From NCBI RefSeq assembly GCF_001949145.1, contig NW_019091493.1, forward strand, positions 586,309-609,690: DNA of 23,382 nt. The letters run 5' to 3'. Positions 9,997 to 18,829 of the stretch are shown here, one piece after another. Origin of the DNA: Acanthaster planci (lineage: Eukaryota; Echinodermata; Asteroidea; Valvatida; Acanthasteridae). A program made the translations under genes and the position numbers. Under the pieces are notes generated by a model. It saw nothing but the letters and a program-made list of their open reading frames with translations, was not told the DNA's origin and searched no databases. Position 1 is the stretch's first letter, and every line of letters starts with the position of its first letter.

Positions 9997-10428
9997 CTGT
10001 GTAGAAAGAAAAAAGGAGAGGGACACTTCAAGTCTTTGGTCAAGACACAATGTACATGTAGCGACGTATATATTTGCACAAACTGTTTAGGAATCTACAT
10101 GTACATGTATTAGTATCAAAGTAAGGAAAATTACATCTACATGCAAAATCAATTTTTATTTAGGCATCCACACTAAAACGCAATACAACTGAAAACAGGC
10201 AAAAATTACAAAAGAGAAGAGATACAGTGGAGTGCCAAGAAGAGCATAAATGTCCCCATAAAGGCATGTCTCCAAAAAGTTAAATAAAATGTGAAATGTC
10301 ATTTTTTTTTGCTTAACTTCCTCTGTTTTCTGTGCAGAAGCGGAACTGTGTATAGCACACTTGCTGTTATAATGTAATGAAGTGGTACATGTAGGTCACT
10401 TAGGAAGTCACTTGAAGTATCAGCTCAA
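9997..10428. other. 5' intron/upstream region of the zinc-finger gene
   Basis: Starts with the purine-rich complement of a polypyrimidine tract (9999-10020). There is a CTACATGTACATGTAT palindromic patch at about 10095. No exon is supported. Confidence 0.4.
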
Positions 10429-10632
10429 GGATGCCATATACCAGGCAAGATATGGGACGGAGGGGTACCCCCCTTACCTGTCCAATCCCTATACACTCTC
10501 TACACTATTGTTACCTAACACATCCCCCCAGAAGTCCGTAAAGAATTCCTGAGATTCCGATCAAACAATGACCAACACAAAGGTGGTGGGGGGATTCTCT
10601 CCGTCCCATATCTTGCTTCAAATGGGATGCCA
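10429..10632. mobile_element. Palindromic MITE-like insertion with 8-bp direct flanks
   Basis: Positions 10445-10462 and 10599-10616 are perfect 18-bp inverted repeats (GCAAGATATGGGACGGAG and its complement). The similarity continues inwards imperfectly through C/G runs (CCCCCC / GGGGGG). GGATGCCA occurs on both sides, at 10429-10436 and 10625-10632, each exactly 8 bp from the inverted arms. An 8-bp target duplication would again suggest a hAT-related foldback element, but the 8 bases between flank and arm do not match each other, so the true ends are uncertain. Confidence 0.6.
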
Positions 10633-11309
10633 AGGCAACAAAGATAAGCAAATGGAGTGAACACAGGAGTCAACCTGTACTTGTGCCAATGATGTTACGG
10701 TGTATAACTTATAGTTTCAATTTACATTTGAGATTGCAACTTAACTACCAGAGCATGAAATTACAAAATCAAAGATGCTTGGACAAATTGTCCAACCAAC
10801 ATAACAATAACAGCTCTGAAAATGTTAACACAATACATGGGATTAGGGCATCTGATTTATTATTAGTTTTGTGTTAGAATTACGTTAGTTACCCCCAAGA
10901 CATTCATCAGGGCTCATCGCTCATCATCGGCCGTGTCACCTAGCGCAACTCGTGTATGCATACTTTACTCGCACAGACACGAAATCGCCCCATAATTCTT
11001 TGCACATCATCAATATTCATGTTTCACTGTCACAGTGGTGAAAACATGTGCATGAAGCTGCTCAGGTTCCCACCACACCCAGGCAAAAGAATGAGTGATG
11101 GAAATGTAGCAACCAGTACCAGTCTGTACTGTACATGTACTGAATGAACTGTACATAAACACTCTTCATCGACCATACACGTTGCGGATGCAAAAGGCTG
11201 CATGCCAGAAAGACATCGATATTATGTTGCAAGAGGTTTTCTTTGAGTGAGGATTAGTGCAAACCACACATACATGTACATGTACAGTCTACCATTATCC
11301 ACCATACAG
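10633..11309. other. Non-coding; CpG-richer patch and dispersed repeat
   Basis: About 10887-10995 has many CG dinucleotides for this window, and on the minus strand it ends in GGGG|GTAACT. This makes it a candidate untranslated first exon or promoter between the divergent genes. Positions 11036-11130 repeat 6706-6805. A TACATGTACATGTACA palindrome lies at about 11270-11286. Confidence 0.35.
11036..11130 (+). repeat. Second copy of the 6706-6805 repeat
   Basis: Contains the same ordered blocks (GGTGAAAACATGTGCATG, GGTTCCCACC, AGCAACCAGT) with diverged spacers. This copy is outside the hAT element. Confidence 0.6.
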
Positions 11310-11393
11310 CTGCTGGTTCAATGGGGCCAGCTGAAGGACAAAGCTTTGCATACTGGGCAGTCAAGGTCAAAAGAATCCTATGGCATGAAGGGG
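11310..11393 (+). CDS. Probable internal exon, plus strand (28 codons)
   Basis: Sequence ending ATCCACCATACAG precedes 11310, and GGG|GTAATT follows 11393. Phase 0-0 reads LLVQWGQLKDKALHTGQSRS then KESYGMKG, with balanced amino-acid use unlike the T-rich flanks. It could be an upstream exon of the plus-strand gene whose 3' end lies at 22 kb. However, the next supported exon (16278) begins in phase 1, so at least one exon would lie between. The long frame that reads on past this exon to 11732 is poly-T driven and not real. Confidence 0.35.
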
Positions 11394-11474
11394 GTAATTT
11401 ACAGAACTTGGTATCTTATTTATGTATATGTACATGTATTCTCTGTGTTCATGAGTGTACATGTACATGTAATT

Positions 11475-11630
11475 AGCTGTTTCGGCGAACCAGCTCTTGA
11501 TTTCGTTTTTGCAATTTTGCAAAAAAGGCATTCTTTTTCTTTTGTTTTTTTTTTTAGCGACTGCCGAAACAGCTATTGTTTTCCTTCTTCTTTTTTTTTT
11601 AAGCTGTTTCGGCAGTTGGCTGAAACAGCT
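11475..11630. repeat. Cluster of alternating AGCTGTTTCGGC inverted motifs
   Basis: AGCTGTTTCGGC lies at 11475-11486 and 11602-11613; its complement GCCGAAACAGCT is at 11563-11574, and GCTGAAACAGCT at 11619-11630, separated by pyrimidine-rich runs. Related AACAGCC/AGCTGTTTC motifs recur at 13632-13655 and 18905-18975, at the edges of the modular repeat copies. Confidence 0.65.
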
Positions 11631-11789
11631 CTTGTTTTCCTTCTAGTTTTTTTATACTGTTTTCCTTCGGTTTTTTATTTTCTTTTTTCTTTCCTTTTTT
11701 TTCCTTATTCAGTCAATTTTTTCCTGACATAGCACTTTGGCAGATAAGAAAATCAGACAAACTTCAAACTCGGCAGGTACACTGTAGTT

Positions 11790-12780
11790 GAACAATCATC
11801 CAAAGACGGTCCTAGAGGAAATTCACAATGATAACTTGATTAATTTATTATTGATTTTTGAATAATTAATTTTTCCTATAGACTTTGTACACAAATTAAC
11901 GTAGTTTTCGGACTGTCCTATATCAGGCTATGAGGGCGCTATTGCAGAATTACAGTTACACCTGCCTGGGATTTCAATTTTCAACAAACTGTCCTATATT
12001 GAGCCATAGATGTTGCACAACATAGGGTTTGTACACAATTGTCCAGCATAATCAACTTAGACCGAAAATTACTACCAGAACGAAAGAGACTAAATCAGAC
12101 TAAATTTTCCCTTCCGTTCGATTGCAAATATACCAAAGAGTCAGATTATCAAATAACATTTCATAATTTTTTTTCAGTTTAGACACAAATCACATGATAT
12201 GAAATTGAAGGAGCAGTTTTCCTGTACACCTGCTTCTAGCCCGTTGACTTTGTACACGTTTTCGAGCAATAATTTTGGTCACTTTGCAATGTTTGATTGT
12301 TCCCAAAGTGATTGCCAACAAAGACCCTGATACAAGATTTATTGCAAAGGGATGACGTCATGATGACATCATCACTTTATTTAATTCATTTTGATTTTTG
12401 AATATTAAATTTTTCCCCATAGGTTTTGTACACGTTTTTCTACTTAATACAAGTGAACGAGTAGTCCTTTACTTTGGCTCAAGATTACTACAAGAACGAA
12501 AGAGAAATCAGGTACTTTACCCTCTGTAATTTGATTTGAAATGTGCCTAAGAGTCCGATTATGAAGTAATATTTCATAAAGATTGTTCAGTTAAAGCGCA
12601 AAATCACGTGACATGAACTTATAGGGGCAGTGTTTCTGCAAATGAGTGTTCATGTACGTTACCTTGACTTTGCACACAAATTTCAAGGAACGATATTAGT
12701 CACTAAATGAAGTTCCCTTAGAATTTGCATGCATTTTTTCCTCCATAGACTTTGCACATAGATTTTAAGGTTTATTTAAG
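11790..12780 (+). repeat. Modular repeat block: CRE-carrying units
   Basis: Holds repeated TTGTACAC landmarks (about 11887, 12030, 12249, 12427, 12672) and units ending in a TGACGTCATGATGACATCAT-type motif (12353-12373) followed by an AT-rich tract. A longer segment (ACTACCAGAACGAAAGAG through ATCACATGATATGAA) at about 12065-12260 recurs at about 12480-12675, showing a higher-order repeat with an offset near 420 bp. Confidence 0.65.
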
Positions 12781-13330
12781 TTAACAAGATTATATACACA
12801 TGGAACTTAAACTGAAGGAAGATCGTGAAGCAAAGAGGGGTCTCAGAACGAGTTTAATGTTGTAACGATATATCATGCGACATGTCACGTGACATTAAAG
12901 GTGCAATCTTTAAAGTAACTTCTAAAGTACATGTCCGATTGTGTTGACACTTTGTATATAACTTTATGGTGTTCTAAAGGAAAAGTGACCTCATGTTATG
13001 ATGATAATATCATGTGACAAGTCACGTGACTTTAAAGGTGCTCTCTTTAATGGCCTGTTTCTCTTGAAATACAATGCAATAGGGCTGAAACCTTGCATAT
13101 AACTTCAGGACGAAGTGATTTAGAGGACTGTTGACCTGATATGATGGTGATAACACATGACATGTCAAGTGACACTATAGGTACCATCTTTAAAGTTCTT
13201 TATCTCCTTAAGTACACGTCCACTCATGTTGTAACTTTGCATGTAACTAGAAAACAAAGTATTTTACAGCAATATTGATCTCATGTGGTGATGACATCAT
13301 GTGACAGGTCACGTGCCATTACCAGTTATC
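12781..13330 (+). repeat. Tandem array 1 of a 137-144-bp E-box unit
   Basis: GTCACGTGAC or close variants occur at 12884, 13021, 13164 and 13308, giving periods of 137, 143 and 144 bp. Each unit continues with ATTAAAGGTGC, CTTTAAAG, AAGTACATGTCC, a CTTGCATATAACTT-type block and TGACCTCATGTGATGATG. The units are well diverged, so the array is old. Confidence 0.75.
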
Positions 13331-13551
13331 CATTGCATGCACGTCTGATCAAGATGGAATGTGCAACCTTTAAAAGATATTGCTCTTTTTTCATTATAGT
13401 TGCATCAAGGATGGACTCAAATGTCGATATGATACAGTTCAAATGATGTCGTGATGACATCCATGAATTTATTAATGATTTTGGTTTTTCTTTCAAATTG
13501 ACTTTCTACACAGATAAATAGCCAATATAGCCAATATTTTGGCAACTCAGC

Positions 13552-14050
13552 TGTATTCCATGAAACTGTAATATTATCATATCAAATTTATTTTGAAAAC
13601 ATTCTTCTTTTATAAATACGATTTGACTAGAACAGCCAACTCCGAAACAGCCTGTGTTTGTTCAAAAACACCACCTCTAGTTTCTTCCTTTTTCTTCTTC
13701 TGCTCAAAAGCCTGTTTCTTTTGTAAACGATTTTTCTACCAGTGACTTTAGTCCCTTTGCAACTTTGGATCATCAACAAACTTGTACCAATGAAGAACCC
13801 TTATGCCAGATGGTCCTAGAAACACGATGTCATGATGACATCACCAAGTGATTTATTATTAAATTTTGAATATTTAAATACTCTGTTTAATTTATAAAAA
13901 TCCATATAAAATCAACCGTGGCCTCCCGCAACATTCTTTTGCAGCAAGTGCCAGAATAAAATGTGGTCTTGAATTCATCTTGTGTGGGTCAAATCATGTG
14001 ACCCTTCCTTCCGGTCAATAACGGAAGTGCTCTTCTTGNTGGTTAAAATT
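13552..14050 (+). repeat. Modular repeat, copy 1
   Basis: In order: a roughly 120-bp module (ATGAAACTGTAATATTATCA to CAAAAACACC), a pyrimidine-rich spacer, one CRE-type unit (ATGTCATGATGACATCAC at about 13829), and a roughly 200-bp module (GTGGCCTCCCGCAACATTC, GTGCCAGAATAAAATGTGG, CCTTCCTTCCGGT). The same order recurs at 18830-19790. The undetermined base at 14039 is inside. Confidence 0.75.
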
Positions 14051-14760
14051 GGTAATAGATATCAAGTTGTTTTCAACAGTGTTAGTCTGTTGGGGTATAG
14101 TAATTCTTCAAATTATCTACTGATGACGTCACCTAATAGTCGAGCACCCTCTAGCGACAGGTTAAAAATTCTGAGAAATGCATTTTGAATAGATGTCTGT
14201 GGCGAAGTTGGTCTGAATTGCCTGAAAATTGACATACATGACCATCTTTACCCAGTCAGCACGTGTGTGAAGTTTGAGACCGGAAGTTACAATAAAAACT
14301 TCTTTTATTCTTCAAAATTCAGTAAAAATCAATTGTAAGAGATATAAGCATGAATTGTGCATGAGATGACGGCTAAAACATTGTAGTCAGTTGCATGAAG
14401 TGCATATCTGGTGTACTTTTACACACACATGAAGCGCCACCGACAAAAACCCCATAAAATATAAATTGCTAACTCGAAAATCCCATTCGCATGCTGTGCA
14501 TATGCTACTGTGTGTGTGTGGATGCCCAATATCTGCCTGCAACATATGTATGTAGGTGGGCGCACAGTACGTACTCGGGACTTGGTAAAATGCTGACCAC
14601 GTGCTGCCAAGAGCAGATCGCATGGTATGGAACGCCAAAAGGGACAAATGTTGAAGATATCTAATCTGTGCCTTTTCCGCGAAAAGTATAATGTTTTGTA
14701 TTGTATATTGTATTGTACATGTCTTATTGGGTTGAAACCTTGCAGGTTGTTAGGAATGGA
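14051..14760. other. Non-coding stretch between repeat blocks
   Basis: No exon is supported. It contains one more TGACGTCA-like site (about 14124) and a short GT run (14510-14519). Minus frames at 14387-14787 overlap each other and show no splice support. Confidence 0.4.
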
Positions 14761-15245
14761 AGGTTTACAAATGGAAATTGACCTCACGTGATGACAATAT
14801 AATCAGCAGACAAGTCACCTGACATTAAATGCTGCCTAATTTAAAGTACTATATCTCCTGAAGGGTACATCCAATTTGGTTCAAATCTTCCGGATATCTT
14901 GAAAAGGAAGTGCTTTAGAGGAATTTTGACCTCATGTGATAATGATGTTGTCAGGAGACGAGTCACGTGACATTAAGAGTGCCCTCTTTAAGGCCCCATA
15001 TCTCCCTAAGTACATGTCTGATCTGGTTCAAATCTTGCAGATATCTTGAAGAGGGAGTGCTTTAAAGGTATATTGACCTCATGTGACGATGATGCCATCA
15101 GGAGACAAGTCACGTGACATTAATGATGCACTCTTTAAGGCCCTATATCTTCTGAAGTACATGTTTTATCTGCTTGAAACTTTGCAGATAACTTGAAAGA
15201 GAGGTGTTATATACGAAAAATGACATGATGTGATGATGACTTAGT
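14761..15245 (+). repeat. Tandem array 2 of a 147-148-bp E-box unit
   Basis: GTCACCTGAC, GTCACGTGAC and GTCACGTGAC start at 14814, 14962 and 15109: periods of 148 and 147 bp. Units share CTCTTTAAGGCCC, ATATCTCC, AAGTACATGT, AATCTTGCAGATATCTTGAA and TTTTGACCTCATGTGATGATG. They are closer to each other than to array 1, suggesting separate, later amplification. Confidence 0.8.
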
Positions 15246-15720
15246 TGTTCAAATGTACAAAAGAATGCGAAAATGCCCTCTGTTCTGTTGTCAAACAGAC
15301 AGATGAGTTCCAGTTCTTCTTCTCATCCATGTTCTTCTGCCTAACCCCCATTCGTTTTGTACAGGGTTTTTCTGCGTGGCACTTTATCCCCTTTGCAAGT
15401 TCGTATCTTCATCGAAGCTGCTTCAAGCAAAGACCATATGGCAAAGATGTTCAGCGAAGCATGACGTCATGATGACGTCATCACAAGATTTTTTATTGAA
15501 TTTTGATTATTTAATTTTCCCCCATTTGTTTTGTACACGTTTTTCAACTGCCAGAATGGCATGGACTTCAACCACTGCACAAAATGATATTTGGTCTAAG
15601 CAAAGGCCTTACAGCATAGATGGTCCTGGAAGACTGATGTCACTTTGACTTTATGAATCAATTTCTTATTTATAATCTTGAAGATTTAATTTTTTCCCAC
15701 TGACTTTGTCCACATTTTGA
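15246..15720 (+). repeat. CRE-carrying units, third block
   Basis: TTGTACAG/TTGTACAC/TTGTCCAC landmarks at about 15358, 15533 and 15705 give periods near 172-175 bp. The first unit ends in two perfect TGACGTCA palindromes (15462-15469 and 15473-15480). The start (AAGAATGCGAAAATGCCCTC) resembles 19850-19880. Confidence 0.7.
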
Positions 15721-15789
15721 AACCCATGCATGGAAGTGTCACTTTGCGTAAGCGTTTGCGCATGTCCGTATTTTGTGCTATCAGCTGGT

Positions 15790-16028
15790 CCGTTTTCCAA
15801 TACTGAACTTTGGCTCTGTCTCAGGCTTCAACTGTTTCTTTTTGCTAGATGACTGTCAAGCTGTTAGTGCAGTAATCAGTCTAATAGTGCCACAGAACAT
15901 CAAATACATGTAATATGCAAGAAAGCCCCAAATGACAGTTATCCGATGTAAGTTAAACGCTTCAGGCCCAAAATCAGGGATTGGTTTTGGGATCGAAACC
16001 TGAGACGGAGCTGAGTATTGGAAAACGG
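15790..16028. repeat. Imperfect inverted repeat, about 35-40-bp arms
   Basis: Left arm 15790-15829 contains CCGTTTTCCAATACT and CTGTCTCAGG; right arm 15995-16028 contains their complements CCTGAGACGG and AGTATTGGAAAACGG. The loop is about 165 bp. It is probably a small foldback element. Confidence 0.6.
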
Positions 16029-16277
16029 TCATAATCTGTTCGATCAGTGGATGTAACTGTAAGCATTTTCGCAGTCTTGTTGCATGATTTCTAGATAATT
16101 TGGCTAGAAAGTTGTGAAAAAATCATGCAAAATATCAAGGGAAATGAACTCTGAGATTTTATGTCAGGCCTCAACAAATTGTTTAAAGCATTCCGTCCGT
16201 GCACGTAGCAACCAACTGTGCAGTCACACCCCAACACATCAGGACGATATTTTCGATGTGCACATGTGTTTTCTTAG

Positions 16278-16357
16278 CACCTCTCTCTGGACCTCCCGGA
16301 CCTGAAATTGCACCAATTGAGTGCTTAATGGACTTTGCTTGGTTAGAGGATTCCAAG
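16278..16357 (+). CDS. Internal exon of an unrecognised plus-strand gene
   Basis: A pyrimidine-rich acceptor (TGTGTTTTCTTAG) precedes 16278 and AAG|GTAATC follows 16357. With two bases completing an upstream codon, it encodes 26 residues: PLSGPPGPEIAPIECLMDFA then WLEDSK. It ends in phase 0, matching the exon at 17845. Proline/glycine then acidic composition is clearly protein-like. The upstream partner must end in phase 1 and was not found among the repeats to the left. I do not recognise the family. Confidence 0.5.
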
Positions 16358-17159
16358 GTAATCCCACAAAAGCTGAACTAAAACCAAATTCATGCACCAG
16401 AGCAAGAAATTGCGGAAGGATCCGGAGTTGACACCGAACACGCATGATATGATCATGAGCATGGGTAAACCCAACGAGCGACTCCATATGCAATCACACG
16501 TATACATGTACATATACAACGAGCACTCACAGGTATAGTACAGCAGGCAGCTGGGTTTGGAAGCTGGATGGATGGGGTGCTGAAACTGGTTCTGGTAGGC
16601 ATTGAGCAGTAAGAAACATTCTCAATTGCAAGTTCTTGTCAGCACTTTACGTGCTTTGTAGCTCTGGACAGTGATGTTAGGGGAAAAGGAGCTGACTCAA
16701 ATTAGCTCTAAATTTGCATTGACATATCCTGAGTGACACCTGACCATGTCCAAATGATTAAAAAGGCGATTTGCCGAGTTTGAGTTACTCAGACTATAGC
16801 TCAGACCAGCATTGACAATTTTTATGTACATGTACATCCTATGTGTTCAGCACAATCCAGAAACGAACTTGCGCATGCGTATTCATTATACTCCCTCCTG
16901 AGCTCATTATTCGATGATTTTAGTGTAATGGTTTTATTCAAAGGCAAATAAAACCAGAATTTGCGAAAGATTTATGATTATGCTGAACATAGGCATTGCA
17001 CTGACTAAAGTCCCCTAAAACACTCACCGTGCATCTATGCCCCCTTAGACAAACCATGTCATTACAGGGTCATGGTATATCCAAAATGTTTGAAATTTGA
17101 ATGTAAACCTACATGTATGGTTATTTACATGTCAACATACATGTAAGCTGATTATATGA
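16358..17159. other. Intron, with a weak optional exon at 16547-16594
   Basis: A 48-base stretch after TACAGCAG (16547-16594) reads AAGFGSWMDGVLKLVL in phase 0-0 and ends CTG|GTAGGC, so it could be a skipped or included exon, but it lacks a pyrimidine tract. The rest is AT-rich, with GTACATGTACAT at about 16827. Confidence 0.25.
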
Positions 17160-17600
17160 AATATTTAAATTTCCTTTTTGCTTTGTGTGTATCCTGCTGG
17201 AGTGAAAGCTAGAGAAAAATCTGTTTTCCTTGCTAATTCAGAGCATTGGAATTCAACGTCACTGCAGTTACATGGATACATGTATATCAGAGATGCGGGT
17301 ACCCACAATAAAGGTATTTATAACCAAGCAAGGAAATTAACAGCTTATGGCAAAAAGGCCTACTGTTGCACTGAGATACAGACAGACTACCTGTTCTGAT
17401 TGCAATCATGAAGCAGTTTGAGTGTGTAAACGCCTTCAATAATGGACCTACATGTATAATAACAGGGGACAATAGGGTCCACGGTTGGAAAACGTGTACA
17501 AATCATATGGGAGGTCTTCTGAAAAAGTATGAACAAAAGAGGAACAATAGGGAGTCCACGATTGAAGGCGTTTACACACTTGGCTGTGTGTATGGGTACA
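17160..17600 (+). repeat. Diverged duplication, copy 1
   Basis: Aligns with 18350-18820 at an offset near 1.2 kb. Shared landmarks are TTCAGAGCATTGGAATTCAA, ACTGCAGTTACAT, TATTAACAG/AATTAACAG, AAAGGCCTA, GTGGTCTTCT/GAGGTCTTCT and AAAAGAGGAACA. The duplication brackets the exon at 17845-18003, which is not itself duplicated. Confidence 0.7.
17421..17580. mobile_element. Small foldback element with perfect 20-bp inverted ends
   Basis: 17421-17440 (AGTGTGTAAACGCCTTCAAT) and 17561-17580 are exact reverse complements. Inside, ACAATAGGGTCCACGG and ACAATAGGGAGTCCACG form a direct pair. At the matching place in the second copy, 18675-18687 (CAATTGGGGACCC) and 18805-18817 form a different 13-bp inverted pair with one mismatch, so the foldback predates the duplication and has since changed. 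Confidence 0.6.
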
Positions 17601-17844
17601 GATGTGTGTGTGGGGGGTCCATGTACCGTCATCATAAATACTTCCTCCATCAACATTCAGGTCCCCACATACTTCCCATTTAGTTAGAATCCAAGGTTAC
17701 TACATGTATGCCATTGAATACATGTACGTGTACACATGTATAGTACACTATATTATTGTGTCCAAGTTCAGATATCAGTTTTCCATGCATCAACACATGA
17801 ACAGGTGCACCTGTAATAAACGTTTTCTTTTTGCGATGATACAG

Positions 17845-18003
17845 ATATTCCTCAGCACACGAGAGGAGTTTTCATTCATGTTAGATATCCCTGGTTTCAA
17901 AGATGCCTGCAGACAAAGCAAAAGGACTAAGCCACAGAACAGTGAGAAGAGCTGCATCAAAGTACTCTTAAAAAACTGCAATCAACAGGAAGTTGATTTA
18001 CTT
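17845..18003 (+). CDS. Internal exon of the unrecognised plus-strand gene
   Basis: TTTTCTTTTTGCGATGATACAG ends at 17844 as acceptor and CTT|GTATGTG follows 18003 as donor. The 53 codons are in phase 0-0, read IFLSTREEFSFMLDIPGFKD, and continue through a basic segment (QSKRTKPQNSEKS) to NCNQQEVDLL. It joins upstream to 16278-16357 (intron 1487 bp) and downstream to 21522-21771 (intron 3518 bp) without breaking frame. The mix of hydrophobic helix-like and charged stretches suggests a soluble intracellular protein. No domain is recognised. Confidence 0.55.
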
Positions 18004-18349
18004 GTATGTGTACATGCAACTGCTATAATTTATTGAAAGACAACTGCAAACAAATTTTCAAACTGGTTTGGAAGAATAGTGTAGAGTTTTTTTTTCAGCA
18101 TTCATAAGATCCCAATATTTTCAATTGATCCCCATGTCATTTGAAGTGTCTGGAAATCTTCAGGACAGAAAAGAAGTCAGGAGTTTTTATACGACACACT
18201 TAAGAAAAAATGCCCTAAGACATGAAGGCAGTTTGCTTCACATTTTCAAAACAAAATGTGCGTATTTCATTGTTATTACCCAAACACAAAAGCATATTAC
18301 TGGTTCACAGTGTTTGACTATTTACATGTTCATGTACATGTAAGCTGTT
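18004..18349. other. Intron; open frame of doubtful meaning
   Basis: After a strong acceptor-like TTTTTTTTTCAG (about 18076-18087) one frame stays open to 18343, ending at a GTAAGC donor. It would require a phase-1 partner and a very short intron from the 17845 exon, so I do not call it an exon. Confidence 0.3.
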
Positions 18350-18825
18350 CAATTTCTTTTGCTTCTGTATATAAAGTACCCTTCATGCTGCTGCTGAAGT
18401 GAAACCTAGAGGTAAATCTGTTGTCTATGTATGTTACCGGTAGTTCAGAGCATTGGAATTCAACATAACTGCAGTTACATACATGTACATGTCAGAGGTT
18501 GGGTATCCACAATACAGGAAGTTGCTATACAACGAAACAATGATATTAACAGGTAATGGTGTAAAGGCCTAAGGTTGCATTGACACATGTTGACATATTG
18601 CAAGTTCTGATTAACGCAGTCGTGAAGCAAAGTTGGTGTGTGGGTGTACATGTATGTGAGTTTGGTTTTGCATTCAATTGGGGACCCTGAACAACAGAGG
18701 ACAATACGGTCCCCCATTCACAGGGTCCCTGATTGACAACTGGGTACAAAACATATTGGTGGTCTTCTAAAAAGTTGTAGTACAAACAAAAGAGGAACAC
18801 TTGGGGGTCCCCAGTTGCTTGCAAA
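18350..18825 (+). repeat. Diverged duplication, copy 2
   Basis: Counterpart of 17160-17600. It carries the GGGGACC/GGTCCCC inverted motifs (18675-18687 with 18805-18817; also GGGACCCTG at 18681-18689 with CAGGGTCCC at 18721-18729). It abuts the modular repeat copy that begins near 18830. Confidence 0.7.
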
Positions 18826-18829
18826 TATT

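Noticed and set aside
9722-10113. Two plus-strand frames
   Set aside because: They are antisense to the Lys-rich exon and its purine-rich splice tract, which makes them Phe/Leu-rich by complement.
11394-11732. Continuation of the 161-codon plus-strand frame
   Set aside because: Beyond the 11310-11393 exon it is phenylalanine and serine from long T-runs and includes the AGCTGTTTCGGC repeats; it is not a coding signature.
11790-15720. CRISPR-like regular repeats
   Set aside because: Units are 137-180 bp, diverged and without short identical repeats separated by unique spacers; the context is eukaryotic.
18125-18343. 72-codon frame after a T-rich CAG
   Set aside because: Needs a phase-1 partner, but the preceding exon ends in phase 0 and the implied intron would be under 90 bp.
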